Positions 44,514 through 54,704 are shown, numbered from the stretch's first letter. The stretch: 64,000 nt of DNA from Halobacillus halophilus (GCF_020171985.1 NZ_JAIVAL010000001.1:496001-560000); one strand, 5' to 3'. Made by a program: numbers and translations. Notes: a model not told the origin generated them from the sequence alone.

Positions 44514-45326
44514 TTATCCATTGTGCGCTTCATGTGCTGTTTTAACAACATCATCCACCTTAGCCGGGCTTAGTTCCGTTTTGGCCCCATCCAGACATAG
44601 GTGTACTAAAAATTCTATGTTTCCATCTCCCCCTGTTATAGGAGAAAAGGTTAATCCTTTTGCAGAAAATCCATGCTGTTTAGCGAATCCTAGAATGTTA
44701 TAAATAACATCCGTATGAATTTTCGCATCTCTTACAATCCCTTTCTTACCTACCTGTTCCCGCCCTGCTTCAAATTGAGGTTTTATGAGTGCGGCTACAT
44801 CGCCGCCACGAGTCAAAAGCTTGGCAAGCACGGGAAGAATAATACGCAAAGAAATAAACGACACATCGATAGACGCAAATTCAGGTGGTCCATAAGCTAA
44901 GTCTTCCAGTGTTACATAACGAAAGTTTGTCCGTTCCATCACAACAACTTGAGGGTGATTTCTCAACCCCCAGTCCAGCTGGTTATAACCCACATCTATG
45001 GCATAACTCAACCTAACCCCGTTTTTTAGACCGCAGTCAGTGAAACCACCAGTAGATGATCCAATGTCGATCATTATTTTATCTTTTACCTGAATATCAA
45101 ATTCTTTTAGAGCTTTTTCAAGTTTAAGCCCTCCTCTGCTCACATAAGGAATAGCTTTTCCTTTAACAGTGATAGGAAGGTTCTCATCTACTTTTACTCC
45201 AGGTTTATCCAATCGTTCTTGTTCAGAAAAAACCAGTCCAGCCATTATGGTGCGCTTAGCTTTTTCTCTGGTTTCAATATATCCTTTTTCCACTAATAAA
45301 ACATCTAAACGAATTTTTCTTCCCAT
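44514..45326 (-). CDS. yqxC: TlyA-family rRNA methyltransferase (YqxC)
   Basis: This 270-residue protein has an N-terminal S4 RNA-binding domain (IRLDVLLVEKGYIETREKAKRTIMAGLV) and an FtsJ/RrmJ-type SAM methyltransferase domain with MIDIGSSTGGFTDC near 80-93 and DVSFISLRIILP near 155. TlyA proteins 2'-O-methylate 16S and/or 23S rRNA; hemolysin in the old name is not supported here. It starts three bases after the dxs stop, using agagg inside the dxs end, so the two are tightly coupled. Confidence 0.93.
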   Translation of the reverse strand: MGRKIRLDVLLVEKGYIETREKAKRTIMAGLVFSEQERLDKPGVKVDENLPITVKGKAIPYVSRGGLKLEKALKEFDIQVKDKIMIDIGSSTGGFTDCGLKNGVRLSYAIDVGYNQLDWGLRNHPQVVVMERTNFRYVTLEDLAYGPPEFASIDVSFISLRIILPVLAKLLTRGGDVAALIKPQFEAGREQVGKKGIVRDAKIHTDVIYNILGFAKQHGFSAKGLTFSPITGGDGNIEFLVHLCLDGAKTELSPAKVDDVVKTAHEAHNG

Positions 45327-45329
45327 TAA

Positions 45330-47222
45330 TTAAGCCCTCTGCTGTTTAGTTGGAATCATTTCTTTTAGATTCTCTATAATTTTTTCCTCTGTTAAGCCAA
45401 TCTCTGCCCACAACTCCGGTACACTTCCGTGCTCTATAAAACGGTCAGGAACTCCCATGCGTTTTATCCATTGAGACCTGTATCCTTCTTCTGCTGCAAA
45501 TTCCAGGACACTGGAGCCAAATCCGCCTTGAAGAACCGCTTCTTCAATAGTTAGTACTGGGATGTCTTTCTTCATGAGATCATGAAGCATGGAATTATCC
45601 AGTGGTTTCATAAACCTTGCATTCACGACACAAATAGATATCCCTTCTTCTTCAAGCTTTTTACTCGCTTCTAAAGCCATTTTAATAGTAGTTCCAAAGG
45701 TAAGAATAACTCCATCTTTACCATCTTTAAGAATTTCCCAGCTTCCAATCGGAATGGTGTGGAGTTCTTCATCAGTATCCACCCCTTCCGCATTGCCTCG
45801 CGGATAACGTATAGCAATAGGACCATCATCATATTTTACAGCCGTATGCACTAGGTGCTGAGCTTCATTTTCGTCTTTAGGCATGGAAATAACCATATTG
45901 GGTACAGATCGAAGGAAAGATATATCAAACACACCCTGATGAGTTTCACCATCGGCTCCAACAAGTCCGGCACGATCAATACCAAATATCACATTGAGGT
46001 TTTGTCTGGCCACATCATGTATAACTTGATCATAACCTCTTTGCAGGAAGGTTGAATAAATAGCCAGAAAAGGTTTCATACCCTGAGTAGCCAAACCTGC
46101 CGATAATGTAGTAGCGTGCTGTTCTGCAATACCTACATCATATAAGCGGTCAGGGAATTCTTCACCGAATTTTTCAAGCTTAGATCCAAGAATCATAGCA
46201 GGGGTTACAGCGACAACACGGTCATCGGTACGCGCTTCCCTCCGCAATGTTTCACTGATTACAGAACTCCAGGCAGGAGGAGCAGAAGATGGCTTAATCT
46301 TTTCTCCAGATTCGATCTTATAAGGGCCTACTCCATGCCATTTATCTTTCACATCACTTTCAGCAGGGTGGTATCCTTTCCCTTTTTGAGTCATTACATG
46401 AACAATAACTGGACCCTCAGTTTTTTTCGCATAGTTTAAGTTTTCCAGCAAATCTTCGAAATCATGTCCATCTACTGGCCCGTAATAAGTGAAGCCAAGC
46501 TCTTCAAAGAACATCCCGGGGACCACGAAATATTTCATACTATCTTTAAGACGCTCAGCGGCTTGAGCAATCCTTCCCCCTACTGCAGGGATTTTCTTCA
46601 GCAGCCATTCTAAATCATCTTTTGCACGGTTATACTTACCTGCACTTCTCATACGCCCTAGAGCTCCATGAAGAGCTCCAACATTTTTTGCTATGGACAT
46701 TTCATTGTCATTTAGGATAACGGTTACACTCTTTTTCTCATGACCAATATGGTTCAAAGCTTCAAGTGCCATACCTCCCGTTAACGCACCGTCTCCGATT
46801 ACTGGAAGAATGGAATGGTTCTCATTCTTTAAATCACGTGCGATCGCCATACCCATTGCGGCAGATAACGAGGTAGAACTGTGTCCTGTTTCCCAAATAT
46901 CATGTTCACTTTCAATTCTTTTTGGAAAACCACATAGCCCTCTGTACTTGCGTAATGTACTGAATTGGTTTCCACGTCCTGTAAGGATTTTATGAATGTA
47001 AGACTGATGACCTACATCCCACAGTAACCGATCCTGCGGGCTTGTATAAACTTTATGCAGAGCGAGAGTGAGCTCCACTACCCCCAAGTTAGCACCTAAA
47101 TGACCACCGGTAGCAGCAAGATTGCCGATTAAAAACTGCCTCATATCCTCTGCCAGTTCTTCTAGTTGTTTTGTATTCATTTCCTTCAGGAGTGAAGGAT
47201 TATCAATTTTACTCAGATCCAT
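45330..47222 (-). CDS. dxs: 1-deoxy-D-xylulose-5-phosphate synthase
   Basis: This 630-residue TPP enzyme makes DXP from pyruvate and glyceraldehyde-3-phosphate, the first step of the MEP isoprenoid route. [18 protein letters not shown] near 45-62, [18 protein letters not shown] near 148-165 (TPP motif) and [15 protein letters not shown] near 420-434 (catalytic Glu region in the pyrimidine domain) are present. Length matches the family. Start fits caagggggtccatta. It lies 18 bases after oapA, so the OLE RNA partner and an isoprenoid gene are in one transcription unit with ispA upstream. Confidence 0.97.
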   Translation of the reverse strand: MDLSKIDNPSLLKEMNTKQLEELAEDMRQFLIGNLAATGGHLGANLGVVELTLALHKVYTSPQDRLLWDVGHQSYIHKILTGRGNQFSTLRKYRGLCGFPKRIESEHDIWETGHSSTSLSAAMGMAIARDLKNENHSILPVIGDGALTGGMALEALNHIGHEKKSVTVILNDNEMSIAKNVGALHGALGRMRSAGKYNRAKDDLEWLLKKIPAVGGRIAQAAERLKDSMKYFVVPGMFFEELGFTYYGPVDGHDFEDLLENLNYAKKTEGPVIVHVMTQKGKGYHPAESDVKDKWHGVGPYKIESGEKIKPSSAPPAWSSVISETLRREARTDDRVVAVTPAMILGSKLEKFGEEFPDRLYDVGIAEQHATTLSAGLATQGMKPFLAIYSTFLQRGYDQVIHDVARQNLNVIFGIDRAGLVGADGETHQGVFDISFLRSVPNMVISMPKDENEAQHLVHTAVKYDDGPIAIRYPRGNAEGVDTDEELHTIPIGSWEILKDGKDGVILTFGTTIKMALEASKKLEEEGISICVVNARFMKPLDNSMLHDLMKKDIPVLTIEEAVLQGGFGSSVLEFAAEEGYRSQWIKRMGVPDRFIEHGSVPELWAEIGLTEEKIIENLKEMIPTKQQRA

Positions 47223-47240
47223 TAATGGACCCCCTTGTAA

Positions 47241-47840
47241 TTATCTTGTTTTTTTATTGGTTGACGATGCGCTCGATAAAATCCTGATCTTTGTGGTTGA
47301 CTCAAGCCATGCAATAACCCTTGCGGCAAAGAAGATGATTTTAGTTGAGGAATTAATGGCAAAGAATTTACCTAATGCTTTTCCGCCAACGGTAAGCGCT
47401 GCTACTATACTAGTTAAAATTACAGAAATTGTAATTTGCACTGTCGAACCATCGCTATATCCTAATACATTTGCCACTTGCAATACTACAATTGCTGATG
47501 CCGTCCCACTTACTATACCAGAAATATCTCCAATTACATCGTTACAAAAACTAGCAAACCTGTCTGCATTCCTAACGATAATAATGGCTTCTTTAGCGCC
47601 AGATACTTTTTCTGAAGCCATCGCATGGAAGGGTTTCTCATGAGCAGCTGTTGCTGCAATTCCTAACATATCAAATATAACACCTGTGAACACAATAATG
47701 AAAACGATAACAAGTCCAATAATCCACATAACCCCGCTTAAAACGGAGGATGATATAACTGAAAAAATAGCCGCTAACACGAATGTGATAACGGCAATAC
47801 TTAAACTGAATTTTAAGGATTTTTTTAATTTATTGTCCAT
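47241..47840 (-). CDS. oapA: OLE-associated membrane protein A
   Basis: This 199-residue protein has four hydrophobic helices: about 14-34, 36-60 (WIIGLVIVFIIVFTGVIFDML), 110-130 and 134-160, with an intervening polar stretch AAHEKPFHAMASEKVSGAKEA and a basic C-terminus. It lies between dxs and a 700-bp noncoding region that follows ispA, exactly the position of OapA beside OLE RNA in Bacillus halodurans relatives. OapA binds OLE RNA and brings it to the membrane; the complex aids growth in cold, ethanol and high magnesium. Identification rests on context plus size and topology; I cannot align it. CorB/CNNM-like annotation is the alternative. Confidence 0.82.
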   Translation of the reverse strand: MDNKLKKSLKFSLSIAVITFVLAAIFSVISSSVLSGVMWIIGLVIVFIIVFTGVIFDMLGIAATAAHEKPFHAMASEKVSGAKEAIIIVRNADRFASFCNDVIGDISGIVSGTASAIVVLQVANVLGYSDGSTVQITISVILTSIVAALTVGGKALGKFFAINSSTKIIFFAARVIAWLESTTKIRILSSASSTNKKTR

Positions 47841-47879
47841 TCTCTACCTCTATATCCTTTAATTGACTTCATATGTAGC

Positions 47880-48494
47880 GAAAGGAATGGTCACGTAACA
47901 GGTAAAAATTGCGGCTTAGGTCTAGTAGGTTTTCCCAATCAAGCACCGAGTGTCACCACTCTGGCGGTTCCCCTTTAAGCTTGACTCAGCTCCGTCTCCG
48001 AAAACTGGACTAGATTGCCACTTAGTCCGCACTATAATTCCTGTTACATGTCCAAACTAGAACAGCCTAGGGGATTTCCCCGACAGCCTTTAACCAATCC
48101 TTAGCCTCTTTTGCAGTTCTGATTTCATACAGCTTACACACCATGTCTTCAGTGGCCATCCGAAGTACAATGGTATTCATTAACTATAATCCCCTCAAAA
48201 CCACTCAAGGCAGGCTACGCTGCGCATATAGATATTACTCCATATACTGCAGGTTCATACCCCATTCCATAAGGATCCCTGGCTCAGGGATCCTTACAGA
48301 GATGGGCCTCCGCGGAAGCAGGGTCAACGCCCACATGCCTTTGTGGATCGCCCTGCAACCTTAACTCCCAGCATCGACCCAAGGCTGGGCGCCTCAAGCC
48401 AACACAAGGAACTTCATCGATATGCCCTTTGGCGGATTTTTAGGCCCGCCTTCAGGATCGGAGGGCCGACTAGAATACTGCACCATTCCTCACT
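47880..48494 (-). ncRNA. ole: OLE RNA
   Basis: The 700-bp gap between ispA and oapA holds no protein gene but a GC-rich, highly structured sequence of about 610 nt. Minus-strand features include a perfect hairpin AAGGATCCCTG/CAGGGATCCTT (48271-48295), CCCAGC/GCTGGG (48367-48389) and GGCGG/CCGCC (48431-48450), and near the 3' end GAGTGGTGACACTCGG followed by TTGATTGGGAAAACC. Size, position next to ispA/oapA/dxs, and structure fit OLE (ornate, large, extremophilic) RNA, which is bound by OapA, OapB and OapC. A sigma-A-like promoter lies at its 5' side. Ends are estimated. Only a covariance search could prove the class. Confidence 0.85.
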
Positions 48495-48500
48495 AACCAT

Positions 48501-48529
48501 AATATATCATATTCTAAATCCTTGCTCAA
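48501..48529 (-). promoter_or_regulatory. Sigma-A-like promoter for OLE RNA
   Basis: TTGAGC, 17 bases, then TATATT on the minus strand lies between the ispA stop and the first structured bases of OLE. It would start transcription near 48494, so OLE need not depend on readthrough from ispA. Confidence 0.6.
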
Positions 48530-48540
48530 TCTAAACGTTT

Positions 48541-49425
48541 TTAATGATCACGGCTACTTAAATAGTGGATGAGTTCTGAAAGAATTGTATTGTTTACGCC
48601 TGCGTTTAGAAGTGCACCTTGCGCCGTTTCCACGTACGCCTCCATTTGCTCACGTGCTCCATCCAGACCCAGCAATTGAGGATATGTACTCTTTCTATTA
48701 CCCTCATCACTTCCTACAGGTTTACCAATTTTCTCAGCATCTCCAGTCACGTCTAATATATCGTCCTGAATTTGAAAAATCAGTCCAAGGGCTTCACCCA
48801 TTTTTTTCATTTCGTCGAATTTTTCATTTGAAGCATTTCCTAGAAAGGTTCCAGCAATAATAGCGAAATTCAACAACTTCCCAGTCTTTTTCTTGTGTAT
48901 GTTCTCAAGCTCTTGAAGAGGAATTTGTTTATCTTCGCTCAGCATGTCCTGCATCTGTCCTTCAACCATACCTGATGCACCACTGGCTCTGGATAACTCC
49001 CGTATCAAAAATACTCTTTCCCGATCATTAAGCTCTTGATCATTCACAATTATTTCAGAGCTTAATGTGAGGAGGGCATCTCCAGCAAGGATCGCTGTTG
49101 CTTCATCAAAACGACGATGGCTAGTTGGCAAACCTCTCCGGAAATCATCATCGTCCATCGCGGGTAGATCATCATGAATCAGTGAATAGGTATGGATCAT
49201 TTCCAGTCCGCAGGCTACCGCTATGGCTTTATCGACATTTGCACCAAACGCCTCGGCTGTAGCTATTAATAGTATAGGTCGTAATCTCTTACCTCCTGCT
49301 TCAATAGAGTAAAGCATAGCGTCCTGAAGACGGCCAGGTACGGTATAATCCCTTACATAATGTATTAATTGCTGATTGATCAACTGACGTTTCTCTAATA
49401 GATAATCCGATAAAATCACAGTCAT
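48541..49425 (-). CDS. ispA: Geranyl/farnesyl diphosphate synthase
   Basis: This 294-residue short-chain prenyltransferase makes farnesyl diphosphate from IPP and DMAPP. The first Asp-rich motif is [17 protein letters not shown] near 82-98 and the second is [12 protein letters not shown] near 225-236. GGKRLRP near 46 is the usual IPP-binding Lys-Arg. The start overlaps the xseB stop (ATGA). It supplies prenyl chains for menaquinone and undecaprenyl phosphate. The OLE RNA gene follows its stop by about 45 bases. Confidence 0.96.
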   Translation of the reverse strand: MTVILSDYLLEKRQLINQQLIHYVRDYTVPGRLQDAMLYSIEAGGKRLRPILLIATAEAFGANVDKAIAVACGLEMIHTYSLIHDDLPAMDDDDFRRGLPTSHRRFDEATAILAGDALLTLSSEIIVNDQELNDRERVFLIRELSRASGASGMVEGQMQDMLSEDKQIPLQELENIHKKKTGKLLNFAIIAGTFLGNASNEKFDEMKKMGEALGLIFQIQDDILDVTGDAEKIGKPVGSDEGNRKSTYPQLLGLDGAREQMEAYVETAQGALLNAGVNNTILSELIHYLSSRDH

Positions 49426-49658
49426 TCTTCTTCCTGAATAGAAAATGATTCGAATTCGCCGTGTTCGTTCAGGATCTGCTGCATCTGTTTTTCTACATTT
49501 CCTAATTTTTCACTGCAGATTTTAGAAAGTTGCATTCCTTCTTGGTAATACTGAATGGCTTTTTCCAGCGGAACTTCTCCAGTTTCCAATTTTTCCACCA
49601 GATCTTCAAGCTGCTTCATTGCTTCCTCAAAACTTAATTGATCTTCTTTTTGGGTCAT
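49422..49658 (-). CDS. xseB: Exodeoxyribonuclease VII small subunit
   Basis: This 78-residue protein is the helical small subunit of exonuclease [31 protein letters not shown] is the family signature (residues 8-35), followed by [16 protein letters not shown]. It binds XseA as a hexamer or more per large subunit. It overlaps xseA upstream and ispA downstream by four bases each (ATGA), so all three are coupled. Confidence 0.95.
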   Translation of the reverse strand: MTQKEDQLSFEEAMKQLEDLVEKLETGEVPLEKAIQYYQEGMQLSKICSEKLGNVEKQMQQILNEHGEFESFSIQEEE

Positions 49659-51001
49659 TTTTCATCCTCCTCTACGTCCAGCACTTCACAATTAATGGTG
49701 CCATCATGAACTTTCAAAGCTAACTTTGACCCTTCCTTTACATGAGCGACTTCTTTAACGACATTTCCATTTTCTTTAAAAGGAATAGCGTACCCTCTTT
49801 TCATGATCTCAAGCGGGTTCAGCAACGTTAATTTATCCAGATTATTATGAAACTGATCTTTTTTTGAATGTAGCGTTTCCTGAAAACGAAGCTGTAATTG
49901 CCGGGTCTCTTTATTTAAGCGTTCTTTAGTCTCGTTAATTTGAGTGCCTGGTCCCTGCTGCTTTAATCGATTACGAATATTTTTCCACTTCTCAGTTTGT
50001 TGGGAGTGAATGAGCTTCATTTGCTTGGCGTGTCTTTCCATTATACGATCCAGGTCTTGTTCCTTTTGACGGAGCAGCTGTTCTGGATATTTGAAAGCAT
50101 ACGACCTTTGCAAACGATTCAGTTTTTGTCTGTCTTCCACTGACTTTGATTCCATGAAACGTATGAGGCGGTGCTTCAATGAGCGGGTATTCTCCTGTAA
50201 TTCTACTATGGAAGGGACCGCAAGCTCTGCTGCCCCGGTAGGTGTAGCTGCTCTTAAATCAGCGGCAAAATCACTGATTGTGGTATCCGTTTCATGTCCT
50301 ACAGCGGAGATAACAGGAATAGAAGAATCAGCAATAGCTCTCGCGACAATCTCCTCATTAAATCCCCATAAATCTTCAATCGATCCTCCTCCACGTCCCA
50401 CAATTAAAACATCGCAATCAAGGTTTTGATTGGCATATTGAATGGCATTAGCTACTGAAGATGCCGCTCTCTCCCCTTGAACGAGGACTGGTAGAATTGA
50501 AACGGGGACCACAGGATATCTGCGTTTAATGGTTGATAATATATCTCTAACAGCCGCACCTGTAGGAGAGGTAATAACTCCGATGTGATTTGGGTAGGCA
50601 GGAATATTTTTTTTGCGTTCAATAGCAAATAGACCTTCCTGCTCAAGCTTCTCCTTTAATTGCTCAAACGCTAAGTACAGAGCTCCAATGCCATCAGGCT
50701 GCATTTCTTTGATATAAAGCTGGTACTGCCCCATAGGTTCATAGACATTTATTTCACCCTTTATGAGAACATTCATGCCATTCTCAGGATTAAATTTAAG
50801 GTCTCTATTGTTCCCTGCAAACATAACAGCTTGAATTCTTGCAGCGTTGTCTTTTAACGATAAGTACATATGACCCCGGCTATGGTGTTTAAAATTTGAG
50901 ATTTCCCCCCTGAGCCATACGGTCTTTAAATGTGGATCCCCCGAAAGTTTACGTTTAATGTATTTAGTGAGTGCCGTAACCGTAAGATATTGGTCGTTCA
51001 C
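49655..51001 (-). CDS. xseA: Exodeoxyribonuclease VII large subunit
   Basis: This 448-residue subunit degrades single-stranded DNA. An N-terminal OB-fold ([18 protein letters not shown] ... [24 protein letters not shown]) precedes the catalytic domain with [15 protein letters not shown] near 142, [12 protein letters not shown] near 206 and [25 protein letters not shown] near 235-259, then a long coiled coil. Length is normal. Starts 12 bases after folD. Confidence 0.96.
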   Translation of the reverse strand: MNDQYLTVTALTKYIKRKLSGDPHLKTVWLRGEISNFKHHSRGHMYLSLKDNAARIQAVMFAGNNRDLKFNPENGMNVLIKGEINVYEPMGQYQLYIKEMQPDGIGALYLAFEQLKEKLEQEGLFAIERKKNIPAYPNHIGVITSPTGAAVRDILSTIKRRYPVVPVSILPVLVQGERAASSVANAIQYANQNLDCDVLIVGRGGGSIEDLWGFNEEIVARAIADSSIPVISAVGHETDTTISDFAADLRAATPTGAAELAVPSIVELQENTRSLKHRLIRFMESKSVEDRQKLNRLQRSYAFKYPEQLLRQKEQDLDRIMERHAKQMKLIHSQQTEKWKNIRNRLKQQGPGTQINETKERLNKETRQLQLRFQETLHSKKDQFHNNLDKLTLLNPLEIMKRGYAIPFKENGNVVKEVAHVKEGSKLALKVHDGTINCEVLDVEEDEK

Positions 51002-51013
51002 ATTAAAGTCCCC

Positions 51014-51868
51014 TTACTGATGATTGTGAATTCGTTTTGCAGCTTTAATCGTGTTGTGCAGGAGCATAGTAATGGTCATAGGTCCTACACCTTTAGGGAC
51101 AGGAGTAATGTAAGAGGCTTTCTGACGAGCAGATTCAAACTGAACATCCCCGGTCAATTTCCCCTCTACACGGTTTACACCCACGTCGATTACAACTACA
51201 CCGTCGCTAATATCTTCAGCTGAAATCAAACCTGGTTTTCCGGCAGCCACAATTAATATGTCCGCTTTACGTGTATGATCCTGTAAATTTTTGGTTCGGG
51301 AATGGCAATGAGTTACAGTAGCATTCTCGTTGAGCAGGAGTTGTCCTACAGGCTTGCCAACTAAATTACTTCTGCCAATAATTACGACATTCTTACCTTC
51401 CAAGCTGATCTCTGCACGCTTCAGCATTACTAAAATTCCGTAGGGTGTACAAGGATAAAAAGTCTCTTGCCCTGTCATCATCTTTCCCACATTACTAGGA
51501 TGGAAGCCATCAACATCTTTAGCAGGGTCAATAGCTTCAATTACTTTCTGGTCTGCAATCTGGTCAGGAAGAGGAAGTTGAACGAGTATACCATGAACCG
51601 TTTGATCCTGGTTAAGTCGTTCGATAAGTTCTAACAATTCCTGTTCAGATGTCGTTTCAGGCAATTCAATTAGTTCAGAGTCCAGTCCCACTTTATCAGA
51701 GGCCCTCTTTTTTCCTCTTACGTAAGACATTGATGCAGGGTCCTCACCAATTATGACTACTACTAATTTCGGATAAATTCCATTTTCCTTTAATCCTTTA
51801 ACTTCTTCCTTCATTTCTTCACGGAGTTCTTCTGCTAACTGTTTTCCATAAATTACTTCAGCTGCCAT
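51014..51868 (-). CDS. folD: Methylenetetrahydrofolate dehydrogenase/cyclohydrolase
   Basis: This 284-residue bifunctional enzyme converts methylene-THF to formyl-THF. SYVRGKKRA near 48-56 contains the catalytic Lys (YxxxK-type), VQLPLPDQI near 97, the NADP fold VVIIGRSNLVGKPVG near 160-174, and the C-terminal TPVPKGVGPMTITMLLHNT near 256-274 are all conserved. Start follows aagggggatgcgag. It is part of the nusB-folD-xseAB-ispA run. Confidence 0.97.
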   Translation of the reverse strand: MAAEVIYGKQLAEELREEMKEEVKGLKENGIYPKLVVVIIGEDPASMSYVRGKKRASDKVGLDSELIELPETTSEQELLELIERLNQDQTVHGILVQLPLPDQIADQKVIEAIDPAKDVDGFHPSNVGKMMTGQETFYPCTPYGILVMLKRAEISLEGKNVVIIGRSNLVGKPVGQLLLNENATVTHCHSRTKNLQDHTRKADILIVAAGKPGLISAEDISDGVVVIDVGVNRVEGKLTGDVQFESARQKASYITPVPKGVGPMTITMLLHNTIKAAKRIHNHQ

Positions 51869-51890
51869 CTCGCATCCCCCTTGCTAATAT

Positions 51891-52268
51891 TTAGATCATC
51901 TTTGAGAGTACGCCGTTTACGAACTTTCCGGATTCTTCCTCACCGAAAATCTTCGCTAATTCTACGGCTTCATTGATCGCTACTTGTGATGGAACATCTT
52001 CATTGTACTTAATTTCGTAGGCTGCCATTCTTAAGATCGTCTTTTCTACCTTCGGAAGGCGAGAAAAGGTCCAATTCACCAGGTTGTCCGAGATCCATTG
52101 GTCAATCTCCGCCCGATGATTTGCCACACCGTGTACCAAATCATGCATAAAAGCATCGACCACAGGCTCTTCGATAACATGCTGAATAGCTTCCTCGATA
52201 TCGATCTCACTATTGTTGACTTGAAAAAGCGCCTGAAAAGCCTTTTCTCGTGCTGTGCGTCGTTTCAT
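51891..52268 (-). CDS. nusB: Transcription antitermination factor NusB
   Basis: This 125-residue all-helical factor binds boxA RNA with NusE/S10 during rRNA transcription. RRTAREKAFQALFQ at the N-terminus and KVEKTILRMAAYEIKYNEDVPSQVAINEAVELAKIFGEEESGKFVNGVL near 72-120 are the family motifs. The open frame begins upstream at 52310; the ATG at 52268 lies 7 bases after aaggag, and an ATG two codons earlier is too close. Confidence 0.95.
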   Translation of the reverse strand: MKRRTAREKAFQALFQVNNSEIDIEEAIQHVIEEPVVDAFMHDLVHGVANHRAEIDQWISDNLVNWTFSRLPKVEKTILRMAAYEIKYNEDVPSQVAINEAVELAKIFGEEESGKFVNGVLSKMI

Positions 52269-52366
52269 GTTCATTCTCCTTTTAGGTAATATCCGTTTGC
52301 ATAATAACATTTTAGTACAATAAAAGCTATTCCATTGTAAGGATTAAACAAGTTCAATATAGAAGA

Positions 52367-52410
52367 TGAAAAGGCCGGAAAGGGAAACAGTTCCCCTTTT
52401 CCGGCCTCCT
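52367..52410 (-). terminator. Terminator after yqhY
   Basis: GGCCGGAAA-GGGAA and TTCCCC-TTTTCCGGCC form a strong stem with TTTTC on the minus strand. It ends the accB-accC-yqhY unit before nusB. Confidence 0.9.
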
Positions 52411-52411
52411 G

Positions 52412-52813
52412 CTAAAATTCTTCACTGACGAGTTCGTCTTCTTTTGCTTCAATTTGTACTCCGACAATATGGACATTTATTTCTTTAATCTCAAGTGCTG
52501 TCATATTTTTGAGTGCTTGACGAGTATTGTCCTGTATTTTTTGAGCCGTATCAGGAATCGAAATTCCATAGTCCATCACAACAAAGGCATCTATAAGTAC
52601 CCCATCTTCTGTAAGTTCAACTTTAACGCCTTTACCGTGGTCTTTTTTCCCTAAACGCTCCACTACACCAGAAGCGAAGTTACCACGCATGGATGCTACT
52701 CCGGCTACTTCAGAAACAGCTATACCTGCAATTACTTCTATGACTTCAGGAGCAATCTCGATGTTACCAAGTGTCGATCCGTCCGTCACATTCAACAATT
52801 GCTTCTCACTCAT
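52412..52813 (-). CDS. yqhY: Asp23/Gls24-family protein YqhY
   Basis: This 133-residue protein has the Asp23 fold: LGNIEIAPEVIEVIAGIAVSEVAGVASM near 15-42 and VVMDYGISIPDTAQKIQDNTRQAL near 80-103. It is encoded with accB and accC in many Firmicutes and in B. subtilis affects acetyl-CoA carboxylase; loss there harms growth unless acc mutations arise. The ATG at 52813 fits gggtgg; an in-frame GTG three codons earlier overlaps it. It is cytoplasmic. Confidence 0.92.
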   Translation of the reverse strand: MSEKQLLNVTDGSTLGNIEIAPEVIEVIAGIAVSEVAGVASMRGNFASGVVERLGKKDHGKGVKVELTEDGVLIDAFVVMDYGISIPDTAQKIQDNTRQALKNMTALEIKEINVHIVGVQIEAKEDELVSEEF

Positions 52814-52827
52814 AATGACCACCCCTT

Positions 52828-54186
52828 TTATTCTTCATCCTTCATTATAGTATATTTCTCAAGAAACATTGTGTTAAAGTCTCCGCCCACAAAAATTTCA
52901 TGCTCCATCATACGCTGATGGAATGGAATTGTTGTATGCACCCCTTCTATAATAAATTCATCCAGGGCACGTTTCATTCTCTGGATCGCTTCATCGCGAT
53001 CTCTTCCATAAGCAATGAGTTTCGCTACCATTGAATCATAATAAGGAGGGATCATATACCCCGGATAAGCTGCAGAATCAACACGTACCCCAAATCCTCC
53101 TGGAGGAAGATACATGTCAATACGTCCTGCTGAAGGCATGAAATTCTTGAATGGATCTTCAGCGTTAATCCGACATTCAATCGCCCATCCTTCAAACGTA
53201 ATTTCTTCCTGGGTAAAGGAGAGTTTTTCATTGTTGGCGATTTGAAGCATCTCTTTGATTAAGTCTACTCCTGTTACCATCTCAGTTACAGGATGCTCGA
53301 CTTGTATGCGAGTATTCATTTCCATAAAGTAAAATTCTTGTTCCTCTTTATCAAAAATGAATTCGACAGTTCCAGCTCCTGAATAATTGACGGCTAGCGC
53401 TGCTTTCACTGCCGCATCTCCCATTTTTTCACGAATATCTGGTGTAACTGCAGGAGAAGGTGTTTCTTCAATAAGTTTCTGTAATCTTCTCTGGATTGTA
53501 CAGTCACGCTCTCCTAAGTGTACGGCATTTCCATGATTATCTGCCAGCACCTGAATTTCTACGTGACGGAAGTTTTCAATATATTTTTCAATATAAACCC
53601 CAGGATTACCAAAGGCGGTTTCAGCTTCCTGCTGAGTCATACGAATGCCGGTTTTAAGATCATCTTCATCTCGCGCCACTCGTATTCCTTTTCCACCTCC
53701 GCCGGCTGTAGCTTTAATAATTACGGGATAACCAATCTCTTCCGCAATTTTCAAGCCTTCCGCTTCATCCTTAATAATACCTTCCGATCCTGGAACAATT
53801 GGCACGCCTGCTTCTCTCATCGTTTCGCGTGCGACATCCTTTGTACCCATTTTCTGAATGGCATAGGAAGAAGGACCAATGAACGTAATATTGCATTCTT
53901 CACACATTTCTGCGAACTCAGCATTTTCGGAGAGAAAACCGTAACCAGGGTGAATCGCATCTGTTTCCGACAGAGTGGCTACACTCATGATATTGGTATA
54001 ATTCAAATAGCTATCCTTACTTAACTTTGGCCCTACGCAGTAAGCTTCATCAGACAGCTGAACATGAAGAGCCTCTTTATCTGCTTCAGAATAAACTGCT
54101 ACCGTTTCAATTCCCATCTCTTTGCAGGCACGGATAATTCGAACAGCTATTTCTCCTCTATTGGCTATTAAAACTTTTTTAATCAA
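52828..54186 (-). CDS. accC: Acetyl-CoA carboxylase biotin carboxylase subunit
   Basis: This 452-residue ATP-grasp enzyme carboxylates biotin on AccB. KKVLIANRGEIAVRIIRACKE at the start, IKATAGGGGKGIRVA near 157-171 (ATP glycine loop), EFIFDKEEQEFYFMEMNTRIQVEHPVTE near 273-300 (metal-binding Glu and the RIQVEH catalytic segment) are intact. Length is standard. It lies 14 bases after accB. With no separate propionyl-CoA biotin carboxylase in the window, it may also serve the carboxyltransferase at 17.4-18.9 kb (inference). Confidence 0.97.
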   Translation of the reverse strand: MIKKVLIANRGEIAVRIIRACKEMGIETVAVYSEADKEALHVQLSDEAYCVGPKLSKDSYLNYTNIMSVATLSETDAIHPGYGFLSENAEFAEMCEECNITFIGPSSYAIQKMGTKDVARETMREAGVPIVPGSEGIIKDEAEGLKIAEEIGYPVIIKATAGGGGKGIRVARDEDDLKTGIRMTQQEAETAFGNPGVYIEKYIENFRHVEIQVLADNHGNAVHLGERDCTIQRRLQKLIEETPSPAVTPDIREKMGDAAVKAALAVNYSGAGTVEFIFDKEEQEFYFMEMNTRIQVEHPVTEMVTGVDLIKEMLQIANNEKLSFTQEEITFEGWAIECRINAEDPFKNFMPSAGRIDMYLPPGGFGVRVDSAAYPGYMIPPYYDSMVAKLIAYGRDRDEAIQRMKRALDEFIIEGVHTTIPFHQRMMEHEIFVGGDFNTMFLEKYTIMKDEE

Positions 54187-54200
54187 AATCTCATCCCCCG

Positions 54201-54704
54201 TTACTTAGACTTTACGCGGAATAATGGTTGTCCGTATTCTACGAGTTCACCGTCTTCTGCAAGAATCTCGACGATTTCCCCGCTGACTTCCGCTTCTATT
54301 TCATTGAATAATTTCATCGCTTCTACAATGCAAACCACGCTGTCCTCTTTCACTTGATCTCCCACCTGAACATAAGCTTCCTGATCTGGAGAAGGTGATT
54401 GATAAAATGTTCCAACCATAGGAGAAGTAACTTCCGCATCATAATTAGCTTCCTTCTGCTCATTCTTTCCTGCTTCTTCCGGTTCGGCTTGGTCCTGTAC
54501 TTCCTTTTTAACAGGCTCATTTTCCTGATCTTGCGACGGGGCTTGCGCTTGAACAGATTCTTGAACTTTTACAGGCTCTGACACGACCTGGCCTTGTTCC
54601 TTCTTCATAGATACTTTGGTTCCATTTGATTCATAGCAGAATTCATCGATGTTTGATTGATCGATAAGTTTAATTAATTCACGTATTTCCTGCACCTTTA
54701 ACAT
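54201..54704 (-). CDS. accB: Biotin carboxyl carrier protein
   Basis: This 167-residue carrier has an N-terminal docking helix ([22 protein letters not shown]), a Gln/Glu/Pro-rich linker (about 45-90), and a C-terminal biotinyl domain with [13 protein letters not shown] near 128-140, in which the MKL Lys is biotinylated. [13 protein letters not shown] near 94 is the usual domain entry. The ATG at 54704 follows aaggagtgccaact; an in-frame GTG lies inside that site. It opens the accB-accC-yqhY operon. Confidence 0.95.
   Translation of the reverse strand: MLKVQEIRELIKLIDQSNIDEFCYESNGTKVSMKKEQGQVVSEPVKVQESVQAQAPSQDQENEPVKKEVQDQAEPEEAGKNEQKEANYDAEVTSPMVGTFYQSPSPDQEAYVQVGDQVKEDSVVCIVEAMKLFNEIEAEVSGEIVEILAEDGELVEYGQPLFRVKSK

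Noticed and set aside
47122-47643. A 173-codon plus-strand frame antisense to dxs/oapA
   Set aside because: It is the complement of the hydrophobic OapA coding region, so its hydrophobic look is an artefact.
47850-48534. Open frames of 60-73 codons on the plus strand inside the ispA-oapA gap
   Set aside because: They lack ribosome sites and run against the structured OLE RNA; their composition is that of a noncoding RNA.
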